The position numbers and the translations under genes were made by a program. A DNA stretch of 64,000 bases from Jhaorihella thermophila. Lineage in GTDB: Bacteria; Pseudomonadota; Alphaproteobacteria; Rhodobacterales; Rhodobacteraceae. Below the pieces are notes generated by a model, which worked only from the letters and a program-made list of their open reading frames with translations, was not told the origin of the DNA and did not search any database. Positions 9,035-17,684 of this stretch are shown in pieces; within the stretch, counting starts at the first letter, position 1; each line of letters opens with the position of its first letter. The DNA lies in the NCBI RefSeq assembly GCF_900108275.1, contig NZ_FNVD01000001.1, positions 434,001-498,000 on the forward strand, read 5' to 3'.

Positions 9035-10081
9035 GTGACCGGGCGGGTCTATCTGGACTGGAATGCGACGGCGCCCTTGCGGGCCGAGGCGCGGGCGGCG
9101 ATGGTGGCGGCGATGGATGTGGTGGGCAACCCGTCATCGGTTCACGCCGAGGGGCGCGCGTCCAGGGCGCTGGTCGAACGGGCGCGCGCGCAGGTGGCTG
9201 CGGCATTCGGTGCGGAGGGTGCGGATATCGTGTTCACCTCGGGCGCGACCGAGGCGGCGGCACTGGCCTGCGCGGGGCGCGGGCTGCATGGCGCGGCGAT
9301 CGAGCATGATGCGGTCAGGGCTTGGATCGAAGAGGATTTGCCGGTGTCCGAATCCGGCCGGGTGGTGGTTGAACGGCCTTGGCAGTCGGTGTTGCAGATG
9401 GCCAATTCCGAAACCGGGGTGGTGCAGGAGTTGCCCGAAGGTCTGGCGGTGACCGACGCCACGCAGGCGTTCGGCAAGCTGCCGATTGCCTTCAACTGGT
9501 GTGGGGCCGAGATGGCGCTGATTTCCGCGCACAAGCTGGGCGGGCCGAAGGGGGTCGGCGCGCTGGTTTTGCGGCGGGGGCTGGATGTCGAGGCGCGCAT
9601 GCGCGGCGGTGGACAGGAAATGGGCCGCCGCGCCGGGACCGAGAACGTGATCGGCATTGCCGGCTTCGGAGCCGCTGCCGAGGCGGCGGCCCGCGATCTT
9701 GCCGACGGCGTGTGGGAGCGTGTCGCCGAGATTAGAAGTATTCTAGAATCAGCTATTGAGAGCTCGGCAAAAAAGAGTATTTTTGTCGGGAAAGACTCGC
9801 CGCGCCTGCCCAATACGCTTTGCCTTGCCACGCCGGGCTGGAAGGGTGAAACGCAGGTGATGCAAATGGATCTGGCCGGTTTCGCGATCAGCGCGGGGTC
9901 GGCCTGTTCCAGCGGCAAGGTTCGCGCCAGCCGGGTGTTGACGGCGATGGGATATGACGAGTCGGTGGCCGCCGGCGCGATCCGCGTTTCCCTTGGGCCG
10001 GAGACGACCGCGGAAGACGTGCTGCGCTTCGCCGAAGCGTGGCTGAAGATGGAAAAGAAGCATCGCGCCCGGGCGGCGTGA
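9035..10081 (+). CDS. Cysteine desulfurase, IscS/NifS type
   Basis: 348 residues from the GTG at 9035. A PLP enzyme that releases sulfur from cysteine for Fe-S assembly. The Schiff-base lysine is in [10 protein letters not shown] (Lys167), the PLP ring residue is in IEHDAV (His91), and the mobile catalytic Cys is Cys291 in [10 protein letters not shown]. It is shorter than typical IscS (about 390-400). The GTG is chosen because [11 protein letters not shown] follows as in the family, and the longer upstream frame runs through iscR. The 9730-9795 segment is strikingly AT-rich with rare codons (AGA, CTA, TCA, ATT). This is one of two desulfurases in the operon. Confidence 0.9.
   Translation: MTGRVYLDWNATAPLRAEARAAMVAAMDVVGNPSSVHAEGRASRALVERARAQVAAAFGAEGADIVFTSGATEAAALACAGRGLHGAAIEHDAVRAWIEEDLPVSESGRVVVERPWQSVLQMANSETGVVQELPEGLAVTDATQAFGKLPIAFNWCGAEMALISAHKLGGPKGVGALVLRRGLDVEARMRGGGQEMGRRAGTENVIGIAGFGAAAEAAARDLADGVWERVAEIRSILESAIESSAKKSIFVGKDSPRLPNTLCLATPGWKGETQVMQMDLAGFAISAGSACSSGKVRASRVLTAMGYDESVAAGAIRVSLGPETTAEDVLRFAEAWLKMEKKHRARAA
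9732..9783 (+). promoter_or_regulatory. Possible internal suf promoter with a second Irr-box-like palindrome
   Basis: Within the desulfurase gene, TTAGAAGTATTCTAG (9732-9746) matches the iscR-promoter palindrome at 11 of 12 arm positions. Ten bases on is TTGAGA (9756-9761), a 16-bp spacer and TATTTT (9778-9783). The box centre would be about 50 bases upstream of the start point, a position suited to activation. Evidence is pattern only. Confidence 0.45.
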
Positions 10082-10098
10082 GGTCAGGAGAGAAGACG

Positions 10099-11622
10099 AT
10101 GGCCGCATTGGACAACAGCGAAGTCAAGGAAGGCGTCGATCGGGAAACCGTCGAAGCCGTGCGCGAGGTGGGCGGCGCCTACAAGTATGGCTGGGAGACC
10201 GATATCGAGATGGAATACGCCCCCAAGGGGGTGAATGCCGATATCGTGCGTCTGATCTCGGAGAAGAACGACGAGCCGGCGTGGATGACCGAGTGGCGCC
10301 TGGCGGCGCTGGCGCGCTGGGAGAAGATGGAAGAACCCAAATGGGCCATGGTCCATTATCCCGAGATCGATTTTCAGGACCAGTATTACTATGCCCGCCC
10401 CAAGAGCATGGAGAAGAAGCCCAAGTCGCTGGACGAGGTCGATCCCAAGCTGCTGGCCACCTATGAAAAGCTGGGCATCCCGCTGAAGGAGCAGATGATC
10501 CTGGCCGGGGTCGAGGGCGCCGAAGCGGCGCCGCAGGAGGGCCGCAAGGTGGCCGTGGATGCGGTGTTCGATTCGGTGTCGGTGGGCACCACCTTCCAGG
10601 AGGAACTGAAGAAGGCGGGCGTGATCTTCTGTTCCATTTCCGAGGCGATCCGCGAGCACCCCGAACTGGTGAAGAAATATCTGGGCAGCGTGGTGCCGCC
10701 CACGGACAATTTCTATGCCACGCTGAACTCGGCCGTGTTCTCGGACGGATCGTTCGTCTATGTGCCGCCCGGCGTGCGCTGCCCGATGGAGCTGAGCACC
10801 TATTTCCGCATCAATGCCGAAAATACCGGCCAGTTCGAGCGCACGCTGATCATCGCCGACAAGGGGTCCTATGTGTCCTATCTGGAAGGCTGCACCGCGC
10901 CGCAGAGGGATACGGCACAGCTGCACGCGGCGGTGGTGGAGATCATCGTCGAGGAAGACGCCGAGGTGAAATATTCCACCGTCCAGAACTGGTATCCGGG
11001 TGACGAAAACGGCAAGGGCGGCATCTACAACTTTGTCACCAAGCGCGCCGATTGCCGGGGCGACCGGTCCAAGGTGATGTGGACGCAGGTGGAAACCGGC
11101 AGTGCCGTGACCTGGAAATACCCGTCCTGCATCCTGCGCGGCGACGACAGCCAGGGCGAGTTCTACTCGATCGCCATCACCAACAACTGGCAGCAGGCCG
11201 ACACGGGAACCAAGATGATCCATCTGGGTCGCAATACCCGGTCGCGCATCGTGTCCAAGGGGATCAGCGCGGGCCACGCCCAGAACACCTATCGCGGGCT
11301 GGTGTCGATGCACCCGAAGGCGAAGAATGCCCGCAACTATACCCAGTGCGACAGCCTGCTGATCGGGGACAAGTGCGGCGCGCACACCGTGCCCTATATC
11401 GAGGTGCGCAACAACTCGGCCCAGGTCGAACACGAGGCGACCACCTCCAAGGTGGACGAGGATCAGCTGTTCTACTGCCGCCAGCGGGGCATGGACGAGG
11501 AAGAGGCCGTGGCGTTGGTGGTCAACGGGTTCTGCAAGGACGTCTTGCAGGCCCTGCCGATGGAATTCGCCATGGAGGCGCAGCAGCTGGTGGCGATCTC
11601 GCTCGAGGGTTCGGTGGGCTGA
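10099..11622 (+). CDS. sufB: Fe-S cluster scaffold protein SufB
   Basis: 507 residues, the normal SufB length. SufB is the scaffold subunit of the SufBC2D complex and receives sulfur for cluster assembly in the cytoplasm. Typical family blocks are [50 protein letters not shown] and the C-terminal [20 protein letters not shown]. Start ATG 10099 has AGGAG nine bases upstream; in-frame upstream codons overlap the desulfurase. Its stop overlaps the next start by one base (TGATG). Confidence 0.96.
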   Translation: MAALDNSEVKEGVDRETVEAVREVGGAYKYGWETDIEMEYAPKGVNADIVRLISEKNDEPAWMTEWRLAALARWEKMEEPKWAMVHYPEIDFQDQYYYARPKSMEKKPKSLDEVDPKLLATYEKLGIPLKEQMILAGVEGAEAAPQEGRKVAVDAVFDSVSVGTTFQEELKKAGVIFCSISEAIREHPELVKKYLGSVVPPTDNFYATLNSAVFSDGSFVYVPPGVRCPMELSTYFRINAENTGQFERTLIIADKGSYVSYLEGCTAPQRDTAQLHAAVVEIIVEEDAEVKYSTVQNWYPGDENGKGGIYNFVTKRADCRGDRSKVMWTQVETGSAVTWKYPSCILRGDDSQGEFYSIAITNNWQQADTGTKMIHLGRNTRSRIVSKGISAGHAQNTYRGLVSMHPKAKNARNYTQCDSLLIGDKCGAHTVPYIEVRNNSAQVEHEATTSKVDEDQLFYCRQRGMDEEEAVALVVNGFCKDVLQALPMEFAMEAQQLVAISLEGSVG

Positions 11623-12536
11623 TGGCGGACGGCGGCGGCCAAAAGGACTCGCGCGCGCGGCGTATGCTCGAGCAACGGATCGGGTTTCTTCAGGACGCGC
11701 TGAAGCCCGAGCGTCCGCTGCGCATCGTCGATGTCGGCGCCAATCCGATCAACCGTCCCGATTACCAGGATCTTCTTGAGATCGGCGGCTGCGAGGTCTG
11801 GGGCTTCGAGCCGGAGGAAAGCGCCTTTGCAGCCCTGCAAGAGACGGCGGGGCCCGGCCGCCATTATGTCCAGCGCGCCGTCGGGCGCCCGGGCAAGGGG
11901 GTCTTTCATCATCACCCGATGACCGGGCTGGGCTCGCTGTTTCCGGTGCGCGAAAAGTCGGTGAAATTCCTCGGCCATCCGCGCTGGTTCAAGCCCGAGG
12001 CGCAGAAATCCGAAATCGACCTGGTCTCGCTGGACGAACTGGACGAACTGCCGCGGCCCGACCTACTGAAGATCGACATTCAGGGCGGCGAGCTGGACGT
12101 GATCCGGACCGGGCGCGACAAGCTGTCCCACGCGGTCTGCATCATTCCCGAAGTGCGGTTCTATCGCATCTACGACGACGAACCTCTCTGGGCGCCGCTG
12201 GATCAGGAACTGCACGATCAGGGCTTCGTGCTGCACAAGCTTCTGTTCGCCAAATCCACCGTGATCGGCAATTCTCAGCGGGTCCGGATGAAGAACCCGG
12301 TGTTCCGAAACCAGCTGATCGACGGGGACGCGGTCTATATCCGCAACCCCGAGTTCACCGAGGAATGGGAGGACGAGCAGCTCAAGCAACTGGCCATCGC
12401 GTCGGCGGGGGTGTTCCGCAGTTTCGACCTGACCGTGTTCTGCCTCGATCGGCTGGTCGAGCGCGGCGCCGTCGCCGGTGACGTGCCGGCGCGGTTCATG
12501 GACAGTCTGCCCCGCTGGGTTCATTCGGAGGGATGA
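11622..12536 (+). CDS. FkbM-family SAM-dependent methyltransferase
   Basis: 304 residues. Class I methyltransferase motif I is IVDVGANPINRPDY (residues 35-48), the acidic SAM-binding position is in WGFEPEE, and the FkbM hallmark LLKIDIQGGELDVIR lies near residue 150. FkbM enzymes methylate hydroxyls on glycans, lipids or antibiotics; the substrate is unknown here. The ATG overlaps the sufB stop by one base, which ties its translation to sufB. The C-terminal 80 residues (from EFTEEWEDEQLKQ) are an extension beyond the catalytic fold. Its presence inside a suf operon is unexpected. Confidence 0.85.
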   Translation: MADGGGQKDSRARRMLEQRIGFLQDALKPERPLRIVDVGANPINRPDYQDLLEIGGCEVWGFEPEESAFAALQETAGPGRHYVQRAVGRPGKGVFHHHPMTGLGSLFPVREKSVKFLGHPRWFKPEAQKSEIDLVSLDELDELPRPDLLKIDIQGGELDVIRTGRDKLSHAVCIIPEVRFYRIYDDEPLWAPLDQELHDQGFVLHKLLFAKSTVIGNSQRVRMKNPVFRNQLIDGDAVYIRNPEFTEEWEDEQLKQLAIASAGVFRSFDLTVFCLDRLVERGAVAGDVPARFMDSLPRWVHSEG

Positions 12537-12539
12537 GAC

Positions 12540-13190
12540 GTGCCGGATGGATCCATGACCCCGCTTGTGAGGGACGATGACATGGCGGATCGCTTGCGGG
12601 AACAGGCAGCGCGGCCCGTTCTGACCATGCCCGAGGCCGAGGCCGGGGCGGTGCGGTCGGCCTATCGGGCGGCCCGCGTGATTCTCGAATACGGCTCGGG
12701 CGGGTCCACCGTTCTGGCGGCCGAGATGCCGGGCAAGCATGTGACCAGCGTCGAAAGCGACCGCCGCTGGGCGCGGATGATGAAGCAGTGGTTCCGGCAG
12801 AACCCGCCGGCCAAGGATACGACGGTCGAGGTGATCTGGTCCAATATCGGGCCGACCCGGGACTGGGGCCAGCCCAAGGACCAGGGCGCATGGCACCGCT
12901 TTGCCCGTTATCCGCTGGGCGTGTGGCGGCGCGAGGATCTGCCGCATCCGGACGTGGTTCTGGTGGACGGCCGATTCCGGATCGGCTGCGCGCTGGCCAC
13001 CGCCTTCAACATCCGCCGGCCGGTGACGCTGCTTTTTGACGACTATGCCGGCCGCAAGTGGTTCCACCAGGTCGAGGACTTTCTGGGCGCGCCCTTGATG
13101 GTGGGACGCATGGGCGTGTTCGAGGTCGAGCCGCAGCCCGTGCCGCCCCACCGGCTGCTGGACGTGATCCGCTTCATGCAGCGGCCCTGA
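12540..13190 (+). CDS. Methyltransferase-like protein of the suf operon, unknown function
   Basis: 216 residues from the GTG at 12540, which has GGAGGG seven bases upstream (in-frame ATGs at 12555 and later are alternatives). A Rossmann SAM-binding pattern is visible: ILEYGSGGSTVLAAEM (49-64), the acidic position in VTSVESD (68-74) and PDVVLVDGRFR (about 137-147) like motif IV. No known substrate-binding region is recognised. I recall an unnamed protein at this place, between sufB and sufC, in related genomes, so this one may be the conserved member and the FkbM gene the extra one; that is from memory. Confidence 0.72.
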   Translation: MPDGSMTPLVRDDDMADRLREQAARPVLTMPEAEAGAVRSAYRAARVILEYGSGGSTVLAAEMPGKHVTSVESDRRWARMMKQWFRQNPPAKDTTVEVIWSNIGPTRDWGQPKDQGAWHRFARYPLGVWRREDLPHPDVVLVDGRFRIGCALATAFNIRRPVTLLFDDYAGRKWFHQVEDFLGAPLMVGRMGVFEVEPQPVPPHRLLDVIRFMQRP

Positions 13191-13249
13191 GACAGGATTT
13201 GAAACATCCGCCGGACAGCCGGCGACGAGACAGGAAAGACGAGGAAAAA

Positions 13250-14004
<755 letters not shown>

Positions 14005-14005
<1 letters not shown>

Positions 14006-15285
14006 TGGCGCTGGACGAACGCAAGATGACCGCCACCGAGGCGCGCCTGGCGGCAATGCAAGTGCCCGAGGTCGGCTGCACCAAGGAGGCCCGTGAGGCG
14101 GCGCTGGAGCGGGTGCGGCGCATGGGGCTGCCGGGCCGGCGCGACGAATACTGGAAATACACCCGCCCCGATTCCCTGGTGCAGGTGGCGGCCCCCCGCG
14201 CCGCCGTGTTCGATGCGGGCGAAGAGCCGATGTTTTCCGCCTTCGACCGGCTGCGCGTGGTGTTCGTGGACGGGGTGTTTTCGCCCGAATTGTCTGATGA
14301 TCTGAGCCTTGAAGGGGTGCAGATCGACCGGCTGGAGGACATCTGCTGCACCAACGACCACTGGGCCGAAGACCTTTATGGCGTGCTCGAAGCGCGCGGG
14401 CAGAGCCCGGTGGAACGCCCGTTGGCCGCGTTGAATACCGCTTATGCGGGCGACGGGGTGGCAATCCGTGTAACGGGGCGGGTGTCGAAGCCGATCAACC
14501 TGACCTATGTCCACAAGTCCGAACAGTCGGACGTGCTCCTGCACCATGTGATCCGGGTGGAGCCGGGCGCCGAGGCGACGATCCTCGAAAACGGCCCCGC
14601 CGCGGCGCGGTTCAACAAGTGCATGGAGATCGACATCGCCGATGGCGGGCGGCTGCATCTGGTGCGCGCGCAGGGGCGCGACCACGAACGCCGCGCCTAT
14701 ACCAGCCTGTTCGCCCGTCTGGGCGCGAAGGCGACCTTCAAGAGCTTTACCCTGACCGTGAACGGGGTTCTGACCCGCAACGAGGCGGTGGTCGAGTTCA
14801 CCGGCGGCGACGCGGTGGCGCATGTGGCCGGCGCCTGCGCGGGCGACGGCAACTTTCACCACGACGACACGGTGTTCATCACCCATGACGCGGTGGGCTG
14901 CGAAAGCCGGCAGGTGTTCAAGAAGGTGCTGCGCAACGGCGCGACCGGCGTGTTTCAGGGCAAGATCCTGGTCAAGGAGGGCGCGCAGAAAACCGACGGC
15001 TACCAGATCAGCCAGTCGCTTCTGCTGGACGAGGACAGCCAGTTCTTTGCCAAGCCCGAGCTGGAAATCTACGCCGACGACGTGGCCTGTTCGCATGGCA
15101 GCACCTCGGGCGCGATCGACGAAGAGGCGCTGTTCTACCTGCGCTCGCGCGGGGTGCCCGCGGCCGAGGCGCAGGATCTGCTGACGCTCGCCTTCATCGC
15201 CGAGGCCGTGGACGAGATCGAGGACAAGGCCATCGCCGAGGATATCCTGGGCCGCGTCCAGGGCTGGCTGGCGCGCCGACGCTGA
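14005..15285 (+). CDS. sufD: Fe-S assembly scaffold subunit SufD
   Basis: 426 residues. SufD pairs with SufB in SufBC2D and helps iron entry and cluster formation. The right-handed beta-helix core and the C-terminal block SCEH-like region are recognisable: DDVACSHGSTSGAIDEEALF then YLRSRGVPAAEAQDLLTLAF. I use the ATG at 14005, sharing one base with the sufC TGA; a GTG at 14002 is possible but less likely. The next gene again starts within the stop codon (15285). Confidence 0.95.
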
Positions 15286-15770
15286 TGGCGGTCACGACGG
15301 ACATCATCGCCACCTGGCGCGGGCCGCGACAAGTGATGCGCCGGCTGCTGGCGATGGGCCAGCGCGAGGACCGCGCTCTGGCCTTCGCGATGGCGTTCTG
15401 CGTGATCTCGTTCATCGCTCAGATGCCGTCGCTGGCGCGCAAGGCACATCTGGAGGGGGTGGAGCTGAATCCGCTCCTGGGTGGCGCTCTGCTGGGTGCC
15501 GTGATCATCCTGCCCCTGATGCTTTACGTCGTGGCGGCCATCTCGCGACTGGTGGCGCGCGTGTTCGGCGGGCAGGGGACGTGGTATGGGGCGCGGCTGG
15601 CGCTGTTCTGGTCGCTGCTGGCAACAACGCCTCTGGTGCTGCTGCGCGGGCTGGTGGCGGGCTTCATCGGTCCCGGCCCGGTGCAGTTCGGGGTGGACGC
15701 GCTCTGGCTGGTGGTGTTCCTGTGGTTCTGGGTGTTCACCCTGCATGAATCGGAGGCCCCCCGCCCGTGA
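15285..15770 (+). CDS. Yip1-domain membrane protein (first of a pair)
   Basis: 161 residues with about four membrane helices (AFAMAFCVISFIAQMP, LLGGALLGAVIILPLMLYVV, LALFWSLLATTPLVLLRGLVAGF, DALWLVVFLWFWVFTL). The pattern and placement after sufD match the Yip1 family proteins I know of in Rhodobacteraceae suf operons. Function is unknown. Start and stop both overlap the neighbours (1 and 4 bases), so it is firmly part of the operon. It may act with its neighbour as a membrane pair. Confidence 0.75.
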   Translation: MAVTTDIIATWRGPRQVMRRLLAMGQREDRALAFAMAFCVISFIAQMPSLARKAHLEGVELNPLLGGALLGAVIILPLMLYVVAAISRLVARVFGGQGTWYGARLALFWSLLATTPLVLLRGLVAGFIGPGPVQFGVDALWLVVFLWFWVFTLHESEAPRP

Positions 15771-16357
15771 CCCTTGCCGAATTGCGATCCCTGACCGTCC
15801 TTTCGGTGACGGTACCGGCCGAGGCCGCGCGCCGGATCCTGGCGCTGCGGCTGCCGCGCGGGGTGCTGTGGTCGGCGCTGCTGCTGGCCGCGGCGCTGAA
15901 CGCGATCCTGTTCGCGCTGTCCAACATCCTGCTGCCCACGCCGCACATGATGCCGTGGATATTTCAGTCGCCGCTGGTCTATTTCGGGCTGGTGGTGCTG
16001 GCGCTGGTCGCCTTCATTCAGGCGCTGGTCTGGGTCGGGCAGGGCCTGGGCGGGCAGGGCGGCACCGACGAGATCATGGCCGTGATCGTCTGGATGCAGT
16101 ATCTGCGGGTGCTGGTTCAGGCGGCCTCGCTGGTGCTGATGCTCGTCTTTCCGATCCTATCGCTGGTGCTGGTGATGGCGGCAACGGTGATCGGGGTGTG
16201 GATCCTGCTGCATTTCATCGCCCAGGCGCACCGGCTGGACGGGCTGGGCCGCGCGGCCTTCGTCGTGATCCTGTCGGGGTTGGCGGTCATCATCGCCGCA
16301 TCGCTGTTCATGGCCCTGGTGCTGGGGCCGTTCACGGGGGACATGAGCCATGTATGA
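15767..16357 (+). CDS. Yip1-domain membrane protein (second of a pair)
   Basis: 196 residues, GTG start in a GTGA overlap with the gene before. Five or so membrane helices (LWSALLLAAALNAILFALSNILL, VYFGLVVLALVAFIQALVWV, a long hydrophobic run from VLVQAASLVLMLVFPIL to IGVWILLHFIAQAH, and AFVVILSGLAVIIAASLFMAL). The spacing GQGLGGQGGTDEIMA between helices 2 and 3 resembles the GGQGTWYGARLAL loop of the first protein, so the two look like diverged duplicates. No biochemical role is known. Its end overlaps sufS by 8 bases. Confidence 0.75.
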   Translation: MTLAELRSLTVLSVTVPAEAARRILALRLPRGVLWSALLLAAALNAILFALSNILLPTPHMMPWIFQSPLVYFGLVVLALVAFIQALVWVGQGLGGQGGTDEIMAVIVWMQYLRVLVQAASLVLMLVFPILSLVLVMAATVIGVWILLHFIAQAHRLDGLGRAAFVVILSGLAVIIAASLFMALVLGPFTGDMSHV

Positions 16358-17570
16358 CGTGGAAAGGATCCGCGCCGATTTTCCGATTCTCTCGCGGCAG
16401 GTAAACGGCAAGCCGCTGGTCTATCTCGACAACGGCGCCTCGGCGCAGAAGCCGCGCGCGGTGATCGACGCGGTCACGCGCGGCTACGCCGAGGAATACG
16501 CCAACGTCCATCGCGGCCTGCACTACCTGTCCAACCTCGCCACCGAGAAATACGAATCCGTGCGCGGCACCGTGGCGCGGTTTCTGGGCGCGGCGGACGA
16601 GGACGAGATCGTGCTCAACACCGGCTCGACCATCGGCATAAACATGGTGGCCTACAGCTGGGCCATGCCGCGGATGCAGGCGGGCGACGAAATCGTGCTC
16701 AGCGTGATGGAGCATCACGCCAATATCGTGCCCTGGCATTTTCTGCGCGAACGGCAGGGGGTGGTGCTGAAATGGGTGGACATCGCCGACGACGGGTCGC
16801 TGGATCCGCAGGCGGTGATCGACGCGATCGGGCCGCGCACGAAACTGGTGGCGATCACCCATTGTTCGAACGTTCTGGGCACTGTGGTGGACGTCAAGGC
16901 GATCACGCGGGCCGCCCATGACCGGGGCGTGCCGGTGCTGGTGGACGGCAGCCAGGGCGCGGTGCACATGCCGGTCAACGTGGCCGATATCGGCTGCGAT
17001 TTCTACGCCATCACCGGGCACAAGCTCTACGGCCCCTCGGCCTCGGGCGCGATCTACATCCGGCGCGAGCGGATGGCGGAGATGCGTCCTTTCCTCGGCG
17101 GCGGCGACATGATCAAGGAGGTCACCCGCGACCGGGTGATCTACAACGACCCGCCGATGAAGTTCGAGGCCGGCACGCCGGGCATCGTGCAGACCATCGG
17201 GCTGGGCGTGGCGCTGGACTATCTCATGGCGCTGGGGATGGAGAACGTCGCCGCGCACGAGGCCGCGCTGCGCGACTATGCGATGGAGCGGCTCAAGGGG
17301 CTGAACTGGCTGACGCTGCAGGGCACCGCGCCGGGCAAGGCGGCGATCTTCAGCTTTACCCTTCAGGGCGCGGCCCATGCCCATGACATCTCGACCATCC
17401 TCGACAAGAAGGGCGTGGCGGTGCGCGCGGGCCATCACTGCGCCGGCCCGCTGATGGAGCGGCTGGGGGTCACGGCGACCTGCCGCGCCTCGTTCGGACT
17501 CTACAACACGCGCGAAGAGGTGGACGCGCTGGTCGAGGCGCTGGAGTTGGCGCACGAACTTTTTGGCTGA
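16350..17570 (+). CDS. sufS: Cysteine desulfurase SufS
   Basis: 406 residues, group II desulfurase of the SUF system. Schiff-base lysine in AITGHKLYGPSASG, PLP-stacking His in VMEHHANIVPW, and catalytic Cys in RAGHHCAGPLMERLG, the SufS form. It mobilises sulfur for SufB, usually with SufE or SufU as partner; neither is encoded here. No A-type carrier or SufT gene follows, and the operon seems to end with sufS. Confidence 0.96.
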   Translation: MYDVERIRADFPILSRQVNGKPLVYLDNGASAQKPRAVIDAVTRGYAEEYANVHRGLHYLSNLATEKYESVRGTVARFLGAADEDEIVLNTGSTIGINMVAYSWAMPRMQAGDEIVLSVMEHHANIVPWHFLRERQGVVLKWVDIADDGSLDPQAVIDAIGPRTKLVAITHCSNVLGTVVDVKAITRAAHDRGVPVLVDGSQGAVHMPVNVADIGCDFYAITGHKLYGPSASGAIYIRRERMAEMRPFLGGGDMIKEVTRDRVIYNDPPMKFEAGTPGIVQTIGLGVALDYLMALGMENVAAHEAALRDYAMERLKGLNWLTLQGTAPGKAAIFSFTLQGAAHAHDISTILDKKGVAVRAGHHCAGPLMERLGVTATCRASFGLYNTREEVDALVEALELAHELFG

Positions 17571-17579
17571 AACCCGCTC

Positions 17580-17619
17580 TCGTCACGCGTCCGTTACACG
17601 CGCGTCAAGCGGTTGTGAC
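17580..17619 (+). promoter_or_regulatory. Tandem Pho box upstream of phoX
   Basis: Four 7-bp half-sites with an exact 11-bp period: TCGTCAC (17580), CCGTTAC (17591), GCGTCAA (17602) and TTGTGAC (17613). The PhoB consensus is CTGTCAT-N4-CTGTCAT. About nine bases after the last half-site is CCTAAA (17628-17633), a possible -10, as at PhoB-activated promoters that lack a -35. Confidence 0.65.
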
Positions 17620-17644
17620 ATTGCGCGCCTAAAGGCAGGCTGTT

Positions 17645-17661
17645 CCCGGAACTGTTCCGGG
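17645..17661 (+). repeat. Perfect palindrome in the phoX leader
   Basis: CCCGGAACTGTTCCGGG, 8-bp arms around one T, ends about 10 bases before the GGGAG ribosome-binding site. It could be an operator or, in RNA, a compact hairpin. Its GTTC spacing is N8, one base off the alphaproteobacterial LexA box. Confidence 0.5.
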
Positions 17662-17684
17662 TCATTCCGAGGGAGACTGCCGTG

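Noticed and set aside
17642-17657. GTTC-N8-GTTC near phoX as a LexA box
   Set aside because: The alphaproteobacterial SOS box is GTTC-N7-GTTC; spacing here is one base too long, and the Pho box explains the promoter better.
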